NCBI GenBank assembly: GCA_030263285.1
Contig: SZYB01000001.1
Coordinates: forward strand, 742,911 to 806,910
Length of the DNA stretch: 64,000 nucleotides
Reading direction: 5' to 3'
Source: Bergeyella sp.
GTDB lineage: Bacteria > Bacteroidota > Bacteroidia > Flavobacteriales > Weeksellaceae
In this document: piece by piece, positions 26,675 through 36,900 of the stretch
How the letters are laid out: every line of letters begins with the position of its first letter
Numbering within the stretch: position 1 is the first letter of the stretch
The notes under the pieces: model-generated
What the model saw: the letters and a program-made list of their open reading frames with translations, nothing else
Databases searched by the model: none
What the model was told of the DNA's origin: nothing
Translations under genes and position numbers: made by a program

Positions 26675-26728
26675 TCTTAGCCACTATTGGGCATTTACTG
26701 AATTGGGAAGGAATAATGATTTTACGCA

Positions 26729-27883
26729 ATGAAAAATAAAAAAATAAAGGTATTGTTCAGAAATCGCTCTCTGGAAATGGGAGGGGTGGAGAGAGTACTT
26801 TTAGGTATTCTTAATAACATGAATTCCAAAAAATTCGATTGTGCTCTTACATTAGACTTATACCAAGGAGAGCTAAGAGAACAAATTCCTGCCCATGTAC
26901 ATCTATCCTATTTGGCAAAAGGGAAGGAAGATATCAAAAAACACTTTTTTTATAAAATTTTGCTCGTATTGAGAAGAATAAAATTATTTCTCCTAAAAAA
27001 AATTCCTGTTGTAGCAGACCGTTGGATTCTGCACAATAATGCAGACATAGAGGTTGCAATGACATACAGCACCTTTGAGACAGTTCTGCGTTCACCCAAC
27101 AAAAAATCAAAAAAAATAGGGTGGTTCCACTCTGATATCACCGTTCCGAAATTACAACCAAGAGTACCCAAAATACTGGAACAAATTCCAAAATTTGATT
27201 ATCTCATATGGTGTTCCCAGCAGACCAAAGATATTTTCATAAAAACCTATCCAACGATAAAATTACCCGAAAATAAGGTGATAGTGAATGCCATTCCTAT
27301 AGAAGAAATCAAAAAAAGGGCAGAAGAATTCATCCCGGATTTTGGAACCGATGAAACCATATTTGTTTCTGTGGGAAGATTACACTCCAGAAAAGGGTAC
27401 CATACGCTGATGGAATCTCACAAAAGGCTTATTACGGAAGGATTTTTTCACAAAATACTTATTATAGGCAACGGAGAAGAAAAAGAAAATCTGGAAAAGC
27501 AAATACGCTCACTTGGGGTGGAGCAGTCTTTTATCCTTTTGGGAAGTAAAAGCAATCCTTTTCCCTATGTAAAAAAAGCCAATTTCTTTATACTCTCTTC
27601 GGAATCCGAGGCCTGGCCACTCGCTATTGCAGAAGCGCTGATTTTACAAAAACCAACCATTGCCACAGACGTTGGAGGAATACGGGAAATGATTGAGCAT
27701 AAAAAAAACGGGTATCTCGTTCCCTATTCCACAGAGGGTATTTACCATGGAATAAAAACCTTTCTTACGGACAAAACATTGATAAGCAGTATAAGGAAAG
27801 AACTCGAATATTCAGAAAGCAGATTTGATAATGAAAAAATATTTCAATCTATAGAGAATGTTTTCATTGGTCTTACCGAATAA
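26729..27883 (+). CDS. Family 4 glycosyltransferase
   Basis: A 384-residue GT-B retaining glycosyltransferase. The N-terminus has RSLEMGGVERVLLGILNNM, typical of GT4 acceptor domains. The C-terminal half contains VGRLHSRKGYHTLMESH and the E-x7-E motif in SESEAWPLAIAEAL, then PTIATDVGGIREMI. It is a close relative of the next gene (same length, same opening and closing pattern), which suggests a local duplication. Confidence 0.9.
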   Translation: MKNKKIKVLFRNRSLEMGGVERVLLGILNNMNSKKFDCALTLDLYQGELREQIPAHVHLSYLAKGKEDIKKHFFYKILLVLRRIKLFLLKKIPVVADRWILHNNADIEVAMTYSTFETVLRSPNKKSKKIGWFHSDITVPKLQPRVPKILEQIPKFDYLIWCSQQTKDIFIKTYPTIKLPENKVIVNAIPIEEIKKRAEEFIPDFGTDETIFVSVGRLHSRKGYHTLMESHKRLITEGFFHKILIIGNGEEKENLEKQIRSLGVEQSFILLGSKSNPFPYVKKANFFILSSESEAWPLAIAEALILQKPTIATDVGGIREMIEHKKNGYLVPYSTEGIYHGIKTFLTDKTLISSIRKELEYSESRFDNEKIFQSIENVFIGLTE

Positions 27884-27965
27884 TCATACATACCCCCCAA
27901 CCTCTGTATCCACACAAACGGAGGTAACAATCCGCACAAGACGAAGCTTAAGCTATAAAAAATAA

Positions 27966-29114
27966 ATGACCAAAAAAAAAATATTGATTCGCATAGGATC
28001 CTTACGGCACGGAGGAGCCGAGAAAACATTGACCACCTTTCTTAAAAAGCTGTCAAGAGACAAATATGACATAGACCTACTCCTGAATCTCTATTCCGGA
28101 AAATATTTGCCGGAAGTTCCAGACTGGATAAATATAGTCTATCTGAATAGAGGGGAAATGATCCCCACAAATTACATCACGGAAATCCCTAAAAAAATAT
28201 ACAGGAAATCGTATCAGGGTTTTCTCAAAATTTTCCCTCGAGTTTTGTACCGGGGAAAACTGAAAAACAAAAAATACGATATAGAAATGGCAGCTATTCA
28301 AGGTCTTAGGGACGAAATCCTGCGCTCCCCGATTAAAACTTCAAAAAAAATAGTCTGGATACACAATGATCTCTCCAAAGTTAGGGGATACGATGACAGG
28401 GAAATTAAAAAATTTTTTGGGTATGACAAAATCTGGGTAATCTCTAGTACAATCGAAGAATTATTCATAAAAAATGCGGGGAACCCGGCCGATAAAAATA
28501 AGATTGTGAGGATCTATAACCCCATAGACAAAGAGGATATCATAAAAAAATCCAGAGAAAAAGTGCGACTTGAACACCGAGAAAAAAATATCCCGACTTT
28601 TTTATCGGTAGGCACGGTCTTTCCACAAAAAGGATTTGACAGACTGCTTAAAGCACACAAACGACTATTGGACGAAGGGCTAAAACACAAAGTCCTCATC
28701 ATAGGGGATGGATATGATTTGAAAAATATCATGAATTTGAGAAATGACCTTAGAGTAAAATATTCGGTAGAGATGCCCGGGTATGTAGAGAATCCTTATC
28801 CCTACTTCAGAAAAGCGGATTTTTATGTCCAAAGTTCCAGATACGAAGGGTTCCCCACGGTACTTTATGAGGCGATCAGTCTAAGGAAAAATATTATTGC
28901 AACAGAAGTTTCCGGAACAAGAGAAATACTAAAAGACGGAAAACTGGGACTCATAGTCCCCAACAGTGAAGAAGGAATCTACAGAGGCATGAAAAAATCC
29001 TTATTGCATCCCGAAATTTTTATAGAAATACAAAAAAACATAGCACAGCATGAAGAAACCTTTTCACTGGAAAATTCGGTAAACTTCTTATCTCAAATGC
29101 TGGACGATTTATAA
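27966..29114 (+). CDS. Family 4 glycosyltransferase, paralogue of the preceding gene
   Basis: A 382-residue GT-B enzyme beginning KKILIRIGSLRHGGAEKTL. The C-terminal nucleotide-sugar domain holds VGTVFPQKGFDRLLKAH and the E-x7-E motif in SRYEGFPTVLYEAI. It shares its layout and several positions with the gene just upstream (LRSP, KK..W.H.D, YPYFRKADF against FPYVKKANF), so the pair probably arose by duplication and then diverged in specificity. It ends ten bases before the following acyltransferase. Confidence 0.9.
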   Translation: MTKKKILIRIGSLRHGGAEKTLTTFLKKLSRDKYDIDLLLNLYSGKYLPEVPDWINIVYLNRGEMIPTNYITEIPKKIYRKSYQGFLKIFPRVLYRGKLKNKKYDIEMAAIQGLRDEILRSPIKTSKKIVWIHNDLSKVRGYDDREIKKFFGYDKIWVISSTIEELFIKNAGNPADKNKIVRIYNPIDKEDIIKKSREKVRLEHREKNIPTFLSVGTVFPQKGFDRLLKAHKRLLDEGLKHKVLIIGDGYDLKNIMNLRNDLRVKYSVEMPGYVENPYPYFRKADFYVQSSRYEGFPTVLYEAISLRKNIIATEVSGTREILKDGKLGLIVPNSEEGIYRGMKKSLLHPEIFIEIQKNIAQHEETFSLENSVNFLSQMLDDL

Positions 29115-29124
29115 AAATTATCAA

Positions 29125-29679
29125 ATGAAAAAAAGAACAATTATACAGAAAGATTTCTACAGGGAATCGGGGCAATGGCTCACTGGTTTACAGATATTGA
29201 AAAAATGCATTCACCCAAATCTCCGGTATATTTTCGTACTGAGAAAATGCCAACAACCTTATCATTTCAGAATATCGGTTTTTTTTTGGAAAATGCTACT
29301 GAAACACTACCAGGTAAAGTACGGATACCAAATCTATCCGGACACGAGAATAGGGGAAGGATTTTATTTGGGACATTGGGGACATGTGGTGATCAATCCC
29401 AGAACAAGGATCGGAAAAAATTGTAATATTGCTCCCGGCGTTGTGATAGGTCAACAGAACCGCGGAGAGAAAAAAGGAGTTCCGGACATCGGGAATGATG
29501 TATGGATAGGGGCAAATGCTGTTATTGTAGGTAAAATAAAAATCGGGGATAACGTACTTATTGCCCCTGCCTCTTATGTGCACATGGACATCCCTTCCAA
29601 CAGCGTAGTCTCCGGAAATCCCGCTTCTATTTTTATGCAAGATGAGGCTACGGAGGGATACATCAACCACAGAGTCTAG
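29125..29679 (+). CDS. Serine acetyltransferase-like hexapeptide-repeat protein
   Basis: A 184-residue left-handed beta-helix acyltransferase. A helical N-terminus is followed by TRIGEGFYLGHWGHVVINPR, which includes the catalytic-type HWGHVVI segment of serine O-acetyltransferases, then VPDIGNDVWIGANAVIVGKI and the closing loop SNSVVSGNPASIF. It lacks the long N-terminal domain of CysE, so it more likely acetylates a sugar or serine-like group for the glycan. It closes the glycan island. Confidence 0.82.
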   Translation: MKKRTIIQKDFYRESGQWLTGLQILKKCIHPNLRYIFVLRKCQQPYHFRISVFFWKMLLKHYQVKYGYQIYPDTRIGEGFYLGHWGHVVINPRTRIGKNCNIAPGVVIGQQNRGEKKGVPDIGNDVWIGANAVIVGKIKIGDNVLIAPASYVHMDIPSNSVVSGNPASIFMQDEATEGYINHRV

Positions 29680-30093
29680 CGCTTTTTTGGTCCCTCTATT
29701 TTATGTACACTACTATTAAATTTTGTTAAAGCATAAAAATATTAAATCTGATCTTTTTATCTTCGCTGGCAGCCAATTCCTAAGCAACGGTATGATACGT
29801 TTTTTGAAAGACAAACATTTTTTGAGATGTGTCGTGGTACTCACTTCTGAGCAGATGTATTTTTTTCAATAAATAACTCATGTATGACAAAAAACATTAT
29901 TTTTATTGAATATTCATTAAATAAGACACAGAGTATATAAAAATATAATACATATATTGCATAACTTTTGATAGAGAAATTAAACTGTAATTTTTATCAA
30001 AAATATTATGGTGCCATGCACTTGGTTTAAAAAAATTTATACCGCAATACCAAAAAAATAAAGGAAAAACACCCTATACGAAATACATAAAAC
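29680..30093. other. 414-base AT-rich gap before the SulP gene
   Basis: No intact gene is seen. The first part holds a possible gene fragment (29726-29872, listed separately). The second part (about 29880-30093) is very AT-rich and must contain the SulP promoter, but I found only boxes that miss TAnnTTTG by a base, for example around TAACTTTTG (29962-29970). Confidence 0.4.
29726..29872 (+). pseudogene. Possible fragment of an NAD(P)-binding protein
   Basis: Forty-eight codons on the + strand are open up to TAA (29870-29872) and read IFAGSQFLSNGMIRFLKDKH, then FLRCVVVLTSEQMYFFQ. This resembles the first beta-strand, turn and helix of a Rossmann-fold epimerase, with the glycine loop replaced. 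There is no good start codon (only TTG 29723). As the tail of a sugar gene cluster, a decayed epimerase is plausible, but the stretch is short and the call is weak. Confidence 0.28.
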
Positions 30094-31710
30094 ATGAATA
30101 AGACCACCATAGTAAAACAAGTAAAAGAAAACTTTCCTTCCGGTTTAGTTGTATTTTTGGTAGCGCTCCCACTGTGTTTGGGTATTGCCTTAGCCTCCGG
30201 GGCTCCACCACTTTCCGGTATTATTGCGGGAATTGTGGGAGGAATTGTAGTGGGGTACCTTAGCAATTCCAACATTTCTGTAGCAGGTCCTGCAGCAGGA
30301 ATCGTTGCCATAGTTCTAGGAGCCATTACAGAACTAGGCTCTTTTGATCTCTTTCTGTGCACAGGGATAATAGCCGGAATCATCCAATTACTACTTGGCG
30401 TTTTTAGAGCAGGAAGTATTTCGAACTTTTTTCCAAACAACGTCATAGAGGGTATGCTCGCAGGTATCGGAATCATTATTATTTTTAAACAAATACCTCA
30501 CGCCATAGGTCTAGATGAAGATTATGAAGGAAATCAAAGGCTGTTTCAACATGGACTTGGTGTCGATAAGTATTTTTTTCGGCATATCATGGAGTCTGTA
30601 GAAAATTTATTCGGCTCCATACATCCGGGAGCAATTATAGTGACTTTGGTTTCTATGGGTATTTTGCTCATGTGGGATCATATAAACATTCTTAGAAAAA
30701 TAAAATTGTTGCCCGGTGCATTGGTGGCTGTAATTATAGGAATTCTGCTCAACGAAGTATTTAAGGCTACCGGAAGTAAATTTGCAATAGGAAGAGAGCA
30801 TTTGGTAACACTTCCTGTCCCTAAAACACTCGGTGACTTTAAAAACTTGATTGATTTCCCTAACTTCAAAGGATTTTTAATTCCAAGAGTTTGGGTTATT
30901 GGTGCCACTATAGCGGCAGTCGCCTCCATAGAAACCCTACTATCCATAGAAGCCGCGGATAGAATAGACCCCAAGAAAAGAATCACAGATACCAATCTCG
31001 AACTGAGAGCTCAAGGAATAGGCAACATGATCAGTGCACTAATCGGAGGACTTCCTATGACCTCCGTGATAGTAAGAAGTTCTGCAAATGCCACCGCAGG
31101 GGCTACATCAAAAGCCTCTACCATTATCCACGGGATTTTGTTGCTAATATGTGTACTCACCATACCCATGATTCTCAATCTGATTCCTTTGGCTACTTTG
31201 GCCGCCGTACTTATCCTTGTAGGATATAAGCTGGCTAAACCTTCTACTTTTTTACATTTTTGGAAATATGGCTGGTATCAGTTTATCCCTTTTATAGCCA
31301 CGGCTTTGGCAGTTGTCTTTTTAGACTTGTTATACGGAGTAGGAATCGGTCTTGCTATTTCTATTTTTTATATTTTGGAAGGAAACATGAAGAGAGCTTA
31401 TTATCTGAGCAGGGAAGAGCTGGATGATACAAAAGAACTTACCATAAGACTCGCGGAGGAAGTTTCTTTTCTCAATAAGGCAGCAATCAAAAAGACCTTG
31501 AAAAATATAAAACCTAACTCTGTTGTAACCATCAATGCAGAAAACAGCTCTTATATCGACACTGAGGTTTTAGAAATCATTCAGGATTTTACCAATGTTT
31601 TGGCAAAAGAAGAAAACATAACGGTAAACTTGGTCGGATTCGAAATTTATGAGAAAAAATCTCACGATAATATCTCCAGAGTAAGTGTCAAACACAAGAA
31701 TACGATATAG
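30094..31710 (+). CDS. SulP/SLC26-family anion transporter, probably for bicarbonate
   Basis: A 538-residue inner-membrane transporter. The N-terminal membrane domain begins KENFPSGLVVFLVALPLCLG, and contains AGPAAGIVAIVLGAI and the family segment GLPMTSVIVRSSANATAGA. A cytoplasmic STAS domain follows at about residues 445-530 with INAENSSYIDTEVLEII. The beta carbonic anhydrase gene 83 bases downstream suggests that bicarbonate rather than sulfate is the substrate, as for the BicA-type members; that is inference from context. Length is normal for the family. Confidence 0.88.
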   Translation: MNKTTIVKQVKENFPSGLVVFLVALPLCLGIALASGAPPLSGIIAGIVGGIVVGYLSNSNISVAGPAAGIVAIVLGAITELGSFDLFLCTGIIAGIIQLLLGVFRAGSISNFFPNNVIEGMLAGIGIIIIFKQIPHAIGLDEDYEGNQRLFQHGLGVDKYFFRHIMESVENLFGSIHPGAIIVTLVSMGILLMWDHINILRKIKLLPGALVAVIIGILLNEVFKATGSKFAIGREHLVTLPVPKTLGDFKNLIDFPNFKGFLIPRVWVIGATIAAVASIETLLSIEAADRIDPKKRITDTNLELRAQGIGNMISALIGGLPMTSVIVRSSANATAGATSKASTIIHGILLLICVLTIPMILNLIPLATLAAVLILVGYKLAKPSTFLHFWKYGWYQFIPFIATALAVVFLDLLYGVGIGLAISIFYILEGNMKRAYYLSREELDDTKELTIRLAEEVSFLNKAAIKKTLKNIKPNSVVTINAENSSYIDTEVLEIIQDFTNVLAKEENITVNLVGFEIYEKKSHDNISRVSVKHKNTI

Positions 31711-31792
31711 AAAATCACCACATTTAATCCAATTTTCTCAAATAAAAGAGGTCATGGTCAAGGGCTTGAGGAAATAAAAAATACACTCTATT

Positions 31793-32425
31793 ATGGCATT
31801 AACCGCTGATTTACAAGCATCCCTAACACCCGAAGACGCACTTGACATGCTCAAAGAGGGAAATAAAAGATTTGTAAAAAATCTCAACTCAAACAAAGAT
31901 CTGCTCACACAAGTAAACGAGACCTGCGACGGACAATGGCCTTTTGCCGTAATACTGAGCTGCATAGACAGCAGAACGTCGGCAGAACTTATTTTTGATC
32001 AAGGGTTGGGAGATATATTTAGCGTAAGGATTGCCGGAAATTTTATCAACCAAGATATTTTAGGCTCTATGGAATACGGTTGCGCGGTGGCAGGGTCAAA
32101 ACTTATTGTAGTACTTGGGCACACCAAATGTGGAGCGCTAAAAGGAGCTCTGGACAGAGACACCCTGGAATCTCTAGGGATGGATAATCTCAACCATCTC
32201 ATACAACATTTTGATGTGAGTTTGGACAGAGTATACATAAAAGGCGAAAAAAAATCCTCAGAGAATGAAAATCTTCTGGAAAGGCTTAATCATCAAAATA
32301 TTTATAAATCCATAGAAGACATACGCAGGAAAAGTTCTGTGTTGAGAACTATGGAAAAAGACAAAAAAATAAAAATTGTGGGGGCCAATTACAATGTGAC
32401 TTCCGGCGTTGTAGAATGGTTATAA
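31793..32425 (+). CDS. Beta-class carbonic anhydrase
   Basis: Interconverts CO2 and bicarbonate in the cytoplasm. The 210 residues carry the zinc ligands C57 and D59 in SCIDSRTSAELIFDQGLGD, and H110 and C113 in LGHTKCGALKGA. The dyad residues D59 and R61 are present. It follows the SulP transporter on the same strand and is probably expressed with it, so the pair can take in and equilibrate inorganic carbon. It converges on pth, 18 bases away. Confidence 0.93.
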   Translation: MALTADLQASLTPEDALDMLKEGNKRFVKNLNSNKDLLTQVNETCDGQWPFAVILSCIDSRTSAELIFDQGLGDIFSVRIAGNFINQDILGSMEYGCAVAGSKLIVVLGHTKCGALKGALDRDTLESLGMDNLNHLIQHFDVSLDRVYIKGEKKSSENENLLERLNHQNIYKSIEDIRRKSSVLRTMEKDKKIKIVGANYNVTSGVVEWL

Positions 32426-32442
32426 AAATATTGTACAAAAAT

Positions 32443-33006
32443 TTATTTTCCATTAAATACCGACATGGTATTCCCTATACCTGAAAATACAAAAGATAAA
32501 GCCGCATCAGAAAACTTTTCAATCATTTCGGAAAGTTTTTCTTTTTCTTCTTCGCTCCACTCTCCCAGTACAAAATCTACCTGCTTTCCTTTCTCAAAAT
32601 CTGACGAAATCCCGAATCTTAATCTGGCGTAACCCTGTGTACCCAAAACCTCTTCAATGTTTTTGAGACCGTTATGACCCGCAGCAGATCCTTTGGGTTT
32701 AAGCCTCAAACTTCCAAAAGGAAGTGATAAATCATCCGTAATGACGAGGATATTTTCTAATGGTAACGCCATTTTTTGTTTCCAATACACCAACGCGAAA
32801 CCGGAAAGATTGACAAAGGTATCAGGTTTGAGCAAAAAAACTTTACGCCCTTTGTATTTACCTTCTGCAAGGCTTCCAAAATGAGAAGAAACAAAATGAA
32901 CCCCTATTTTTTCTGCTATACCATCCAGAATCTTAAAACCCACATTATGCCGGGTATTTTCATACCGCTCTCCTTTGTTGCCTATTCCTACGATAAGATA
33001 CTTCAC
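32443..33006 (-). CDS. pth: Peptidyl-tRNA hydrolase
   Basis: Releases tRNA from peptidyl-tRNA that drops off the ribosome. The 187 residues start MKYLIVGIGNKGERYENTRH with the catalytic H20 and N10, followed by LLKPDTFVNLSGFAL, the aspartate of VITDDLSLPFGSLRL and the GSAAGHNGLKNIEE motif. Length is normal. It ends the minus-strand run mfd-lipoprotein-pth; the gap to the lipoprotein gene is 17 bases. Confidence 0.95.
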   Translation of the reverse strand: MKYLIVGIGNKGERYENTRHNVGFKILDGIAEKIGVHFVSSHFGSLAEGKYKGRKVFLLKPDTFVNLSGFALVYWKQKMALPLENILVITDDLSLPFGSLRLKPKGSAAGHNGLKNIEEVLGTQGYARLRFGISSDFEKGKQVDFVLGEWSEEEKEKLSEMIEKFSDAALSFVFSGIGNTMSVFNGK

Positions 33007-33023
33007 CTCAAGGAGTAAAAAAA

Positions 33024-33860
33024 TTACTGTTTTCCTAATTTGGAATAGAGAAACTTAGAATAATAAGCGTTACCAGACTTCTGATAAGTAAGATAGTTAT
33101 CTGTATCATAAAGACTTGACATAGTGAGTTTATTGACCACTTCACCATTATATTTTATCTCAAGCGTAAAAGAATTATTAGCCGATAAGGCATATCCCCC
33201 AATATGCTCTATCGTACACAAAAAGAGGATAAACTCTTTAGGAAAAAGTTTAAACGGAGAGTTTTTTTTGTCGTAAGCATAAGTTGAAACCACATACTTA
33301 TTGCTTACGTTGATACCGTCCGCTACTTTTGTTTTACTCTCTATCTGCAAAATATTTTTACCCGACTCGTCATAAGTAAAATTATCCATTTCAGACAACA
33401 CATAACCACTTCCCCGGGTAGATTTTTTGGAAATACTGATAGGAGAATCACCTGCATCTGAGTAAAACAGACGGACTACATCCTTATTTTCACCTGAGGT
33501 TCTCTGTATACTCAAAAGCCTGTTATCTTTATCGTAGGTAAAATCAGAATAAGCCCCGTCCTGGGCCGTTATTTTTGTTATCTTTTTTGCCTGATTATAT
33601 TCTATTTTACTCTCAAATCCGGTCTTTTCTTGCATATAAGAAGTAAGTTTCTCCCCAGAATACTTAAAGTTCAAATTGACATAAGAAGATCCGTTCGGGT
33701 AATATTTTGAATATATTTCTAGGTTTTTGAGAAACTTTACTTGAGTTACAGCAATACCCAAACCCTCAAGCCTGTCCCCCATCTCATCTTTGGAGGGTGA
33801 ACAAGAGTACAAAAACAAAAAACACACAAGCGAAGCAGCACTTCTTCCCAGTCTGACCAT
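33024..33860 (-). CDS. Putative outer-membrane lipoprotein with YD-like repeats
   Basis: A 278-residue predicted lipoprotein. The signal sequence ends LVCFLFLYSCSPS, with the lipobox cysteine at residue 20. The mature part is beta-rich with motifs resembling short Rhs/YD units (DFTYDKDNRLLSI, NFTYDESGKNILQI), which suggests a repetitive extracellular strand fold but not a toxin. I start it at ATG 33860 so that the signal peptide sits at the N-terminus; an in-frame start at 33911 adds 17 residues. I recognise no enzyme motif. It lies between mfd and pth. Confidence 0.68.
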   Translation of the reverse strand: MVRLGRSAASLVCFLFLYSCSPSKDEMGDRLEGLGIAVTQVKFLKNLEIYSKYYPNGSSYVNLNFKYSGEKLTSYMQEKTGFESKIEYNQAKKITKITAQDGAYSDFTYDKDNRLLSIQRTSGENKDVVRLFYSDAGDSPISISKKSTRGSGYVLSEMDNFTYDESGKNILQIESKTKVADGINVSNKYVVSTYAYDKKNSPFKLFPKEFILFLCTIEHIGGYALSANNSFTLEIKYNGEVVNKLTMSSLYDTDNYLTYQKSGNAYYSKFLYSKLGKQ

Positions 33861-33924
33861 TTTATTTCCAAAATTTGGGACAAAGGTAACATTTTTCAGT
33901 TTCTGCCCCAACTCTATAAAATTA

Positions 33925-36900
33925 TCAAGACATTATTTTCAAAAGAAGTTGATTAATATCCTGTATGCTTTCTATCCCTTCTTTTCTCATAAACAGCTGA
34001 CGGGTTTCTCCCTGTAATTTTTCCTTTAATGAGACCTCTGCAGGATGAGAGGTGAGGTAAGTAATTATCTTATGAAAACGTTCACTTTGATAGAATTTAT
34101 CCTTAGGGCTGGAAGGAAAGTAGCCTAAAAATACTTTATTTTTTACCACTAATTTTTCAAAACCAATGGCACTTGCCAACCACTTAAGCTCAATACTCCG
34201 CAAAAGATCTCTCATCTGTTGAGGAATTTCTCCAAATCGGTCAGTCAGTTCATTTTCGAAGGCCCGTAATTTTTCTGCTGTTTCCACCTGAGATAACCGC
34301 TGATAGAGAACCAAACGCTCTTCCGTACTTTGCACATAAAAATCTGGAATCATGAGTTCCAGATCAGTATCTATATTTACTTCTTTTTTTGTACTAATAA
34401 GAAGAAGTCTTTTACGTTCTTCATCATGAGCAAAAATGGACTCCACCGTAGGATCGTCCTGTAATTCCTCTACCGCCTCTTGCAATATTTTTTGATAGGT
34501 ATCAAAACCCATTTCATTAATGAAGCCTGTTTGTTCTGCTCCCAGCAAATCCCCTGCGCCCCGTATTTCCAGATCTTTCATTGCAATTTGGAAACCGCTT
34601 CCCAGATCCGAAAACTGTACAATGGCCTCCAAGCGCTTTCTAGCAGCAGAACTCATTCTATCTATCGGAGGAACAATGAGATAACAAAAAGCCTTACGGT
34701 TACTACGCCCCACTCTCCCCCTTATTTGGTGTAAATCTGCCATCCCAAATTTTTGTGCGTCATTGATGAACAGGGTATTTGCATTGGGTACGTCTACCCC
34801 ACTCTCTACAATGGTGGTAGAAACCAACACATCATACTTACCCTCCATAAAATCAAGGATAATCTCTTCCAGCTCTTTACCCTCCATCTGCCCATGTCCC
34901 ACCGCTACCTTGGCATCAGGCACCAAGTGCTGAATAATTCCCGCAATTTCTTTAAGATTCTCTATACTGTTATGAATAAAATAGACCTGACCATTTCTTT
35001 CCAGTTCATAAAAGATTGCATTTCTCAATATTTCTTCCTCAAAAGAAATGAGATAAGTCTCTACAGGCAAACGGTTAGGCGGAGGGGTCTTAATCACAGA
35101 CAAATCCCGGGTTGCCATGAGAGAAAACTGCAAGGTTCTCGGGATGGGGGTGGCAGTAAGGGTGAGGGTGTCTACATTTTTTTTGAATGTTTTCAGTTTG
35201 TCCTTTACAGAAACCCCGAATTTATGCTCCTCATCTATAATAAGAAGCCCCAGATCCTTGAACTGTATTTTTTCTGATGCAAGTTGATGGGTACCTATAA
35301 TGATGTCTATCTTTCCTGTTTTTAATCCCCGTATAATTTCTGATTTTTGCCTGGCAGTACGGAATCTGTTAAGATAAGAAATCGTCACGGGAAAGTCTTC
35401 AAGACGCTTGGAAAAACTTCTATAATGCTGAAAAGCCAAAACCGTGGTAGGTACCAAAACAACTACCTGTTTTCCATCGGTAACAGCTTTAAAAGCGGCC
35501 CGTATAGCTACCTCTGTTTTCCCAAATCCTACATCCCCACAGATAAGTCTGTCCATTACGGTTTCTGACTCCATATCTCTTTTCACGTCTCGTACCGCTT
35601 TTTCCTGATCGGGAGTATCCTCATAGATAAAACTCGCTTCTAGTTCGTTTTGTAAATAAGTATCCGGCGAAAAAGCAAACCCCTTCAGTAATTTTCTTTG
35701 TGCATAGAGCTGTATAAGATCAAAGGCTATCTGCTTTACTTTAGATTTTGTTTTCTGCTTCAGTGATTTCCATGCACCGGATCCCAGAACACTCAGACGG
35801 ATTTCTTTGCCTTCGGGACCATTATATTTTGATATTTTGTGCAGAGAGTGTATACTCACGTAAAGTAAATCTCCGTTTTTATACGAAAGTTTAAAGCACT
35901 CTTGGGTTTTTCCGTCATTATTTATTTTTACAAGCCCCATAAATTTTCCTATTCCGTGATCTATGTGAGTGATATAATCACCTACCTTTAGAGACATCAT
36001 ATCTTTTAGGGTAATTTGCTGAGATTTTGCAAAAGAATTTTTGGAGTGAAATCTCTGATACCTATCAAAAATCTGGTGGTCCGTGTATACCAAAATTTTT
36101 CTCTCAATATCTATAAAACCCTCATGAAGTTGGGATTTAAAAAACTTAAAGGAAATCTCTCTACCCAACTGAGAAAATATTTTTTCCAGCCTGTCTTTCT
36201 GTAAATCCGAAGAAAAAGATATCCAAAGATCATATCCCAACTGCTTTTTTTCTTCTAAATCCTCTATCAAAAGTTCAAAATTTTTATGAAAATTAGGCTG
36301 GGGGTTTTGTTTGAAGAAAATCTGTAATTTATTTTCTTGAGAAAAAGCATCCTCTTTATTAACAGAAGAACTCAGACAAAAATCTATTTTTCTGAACTTG
36401 TCACAGCACCTTGTAAAAGTTTCTTCTGTAACAAATAAATGTTCCGGAAGAGAATGTCTCGGATCCTCGTGCAAAGTTGGGTAAACTTCTTGTGATCTTA
36501 AAAAAAACTTATGAATTATTTTTTTTGTATACGCAATATTTTTACTCACGATAAAGCTGTCATCCTCCAGCAAATCCATAAACACGGCTTTTTCTTCCCT
36601 CCGTATTCTCGTCATATCAGACATTAGCTCACAGTGTTCCAGTTTTTGTACAGAAAGTTGGGTCTCCAGATCAAATTCCTGAATATTCTCTATAACGTCT
36701 CCAAAAAAAGTGAGGCGAAAAGGCCTTTTATGAGCATAAGAAAAAACGTCCAAAATCCCGCCACGCAGAGAAAACTCTCCCGGTTCTGACACAAATTCCT
36801 GCATCTTAAATCCATACCTTAGGAGAAGATTTTCCGCAAAATCGAGGCGAAGCGTATCCCCCAGTTTTACAGAATAAAAAATTTTATTAAAATCATCTTT

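Noticed and set aside
33024-33860. YD-like repeats as a sign of an Rhs toxin
   Set aside because: The protein is a short lipoprotein with only two or three degenerate units and no toxin tip, and no immunity gene is near.
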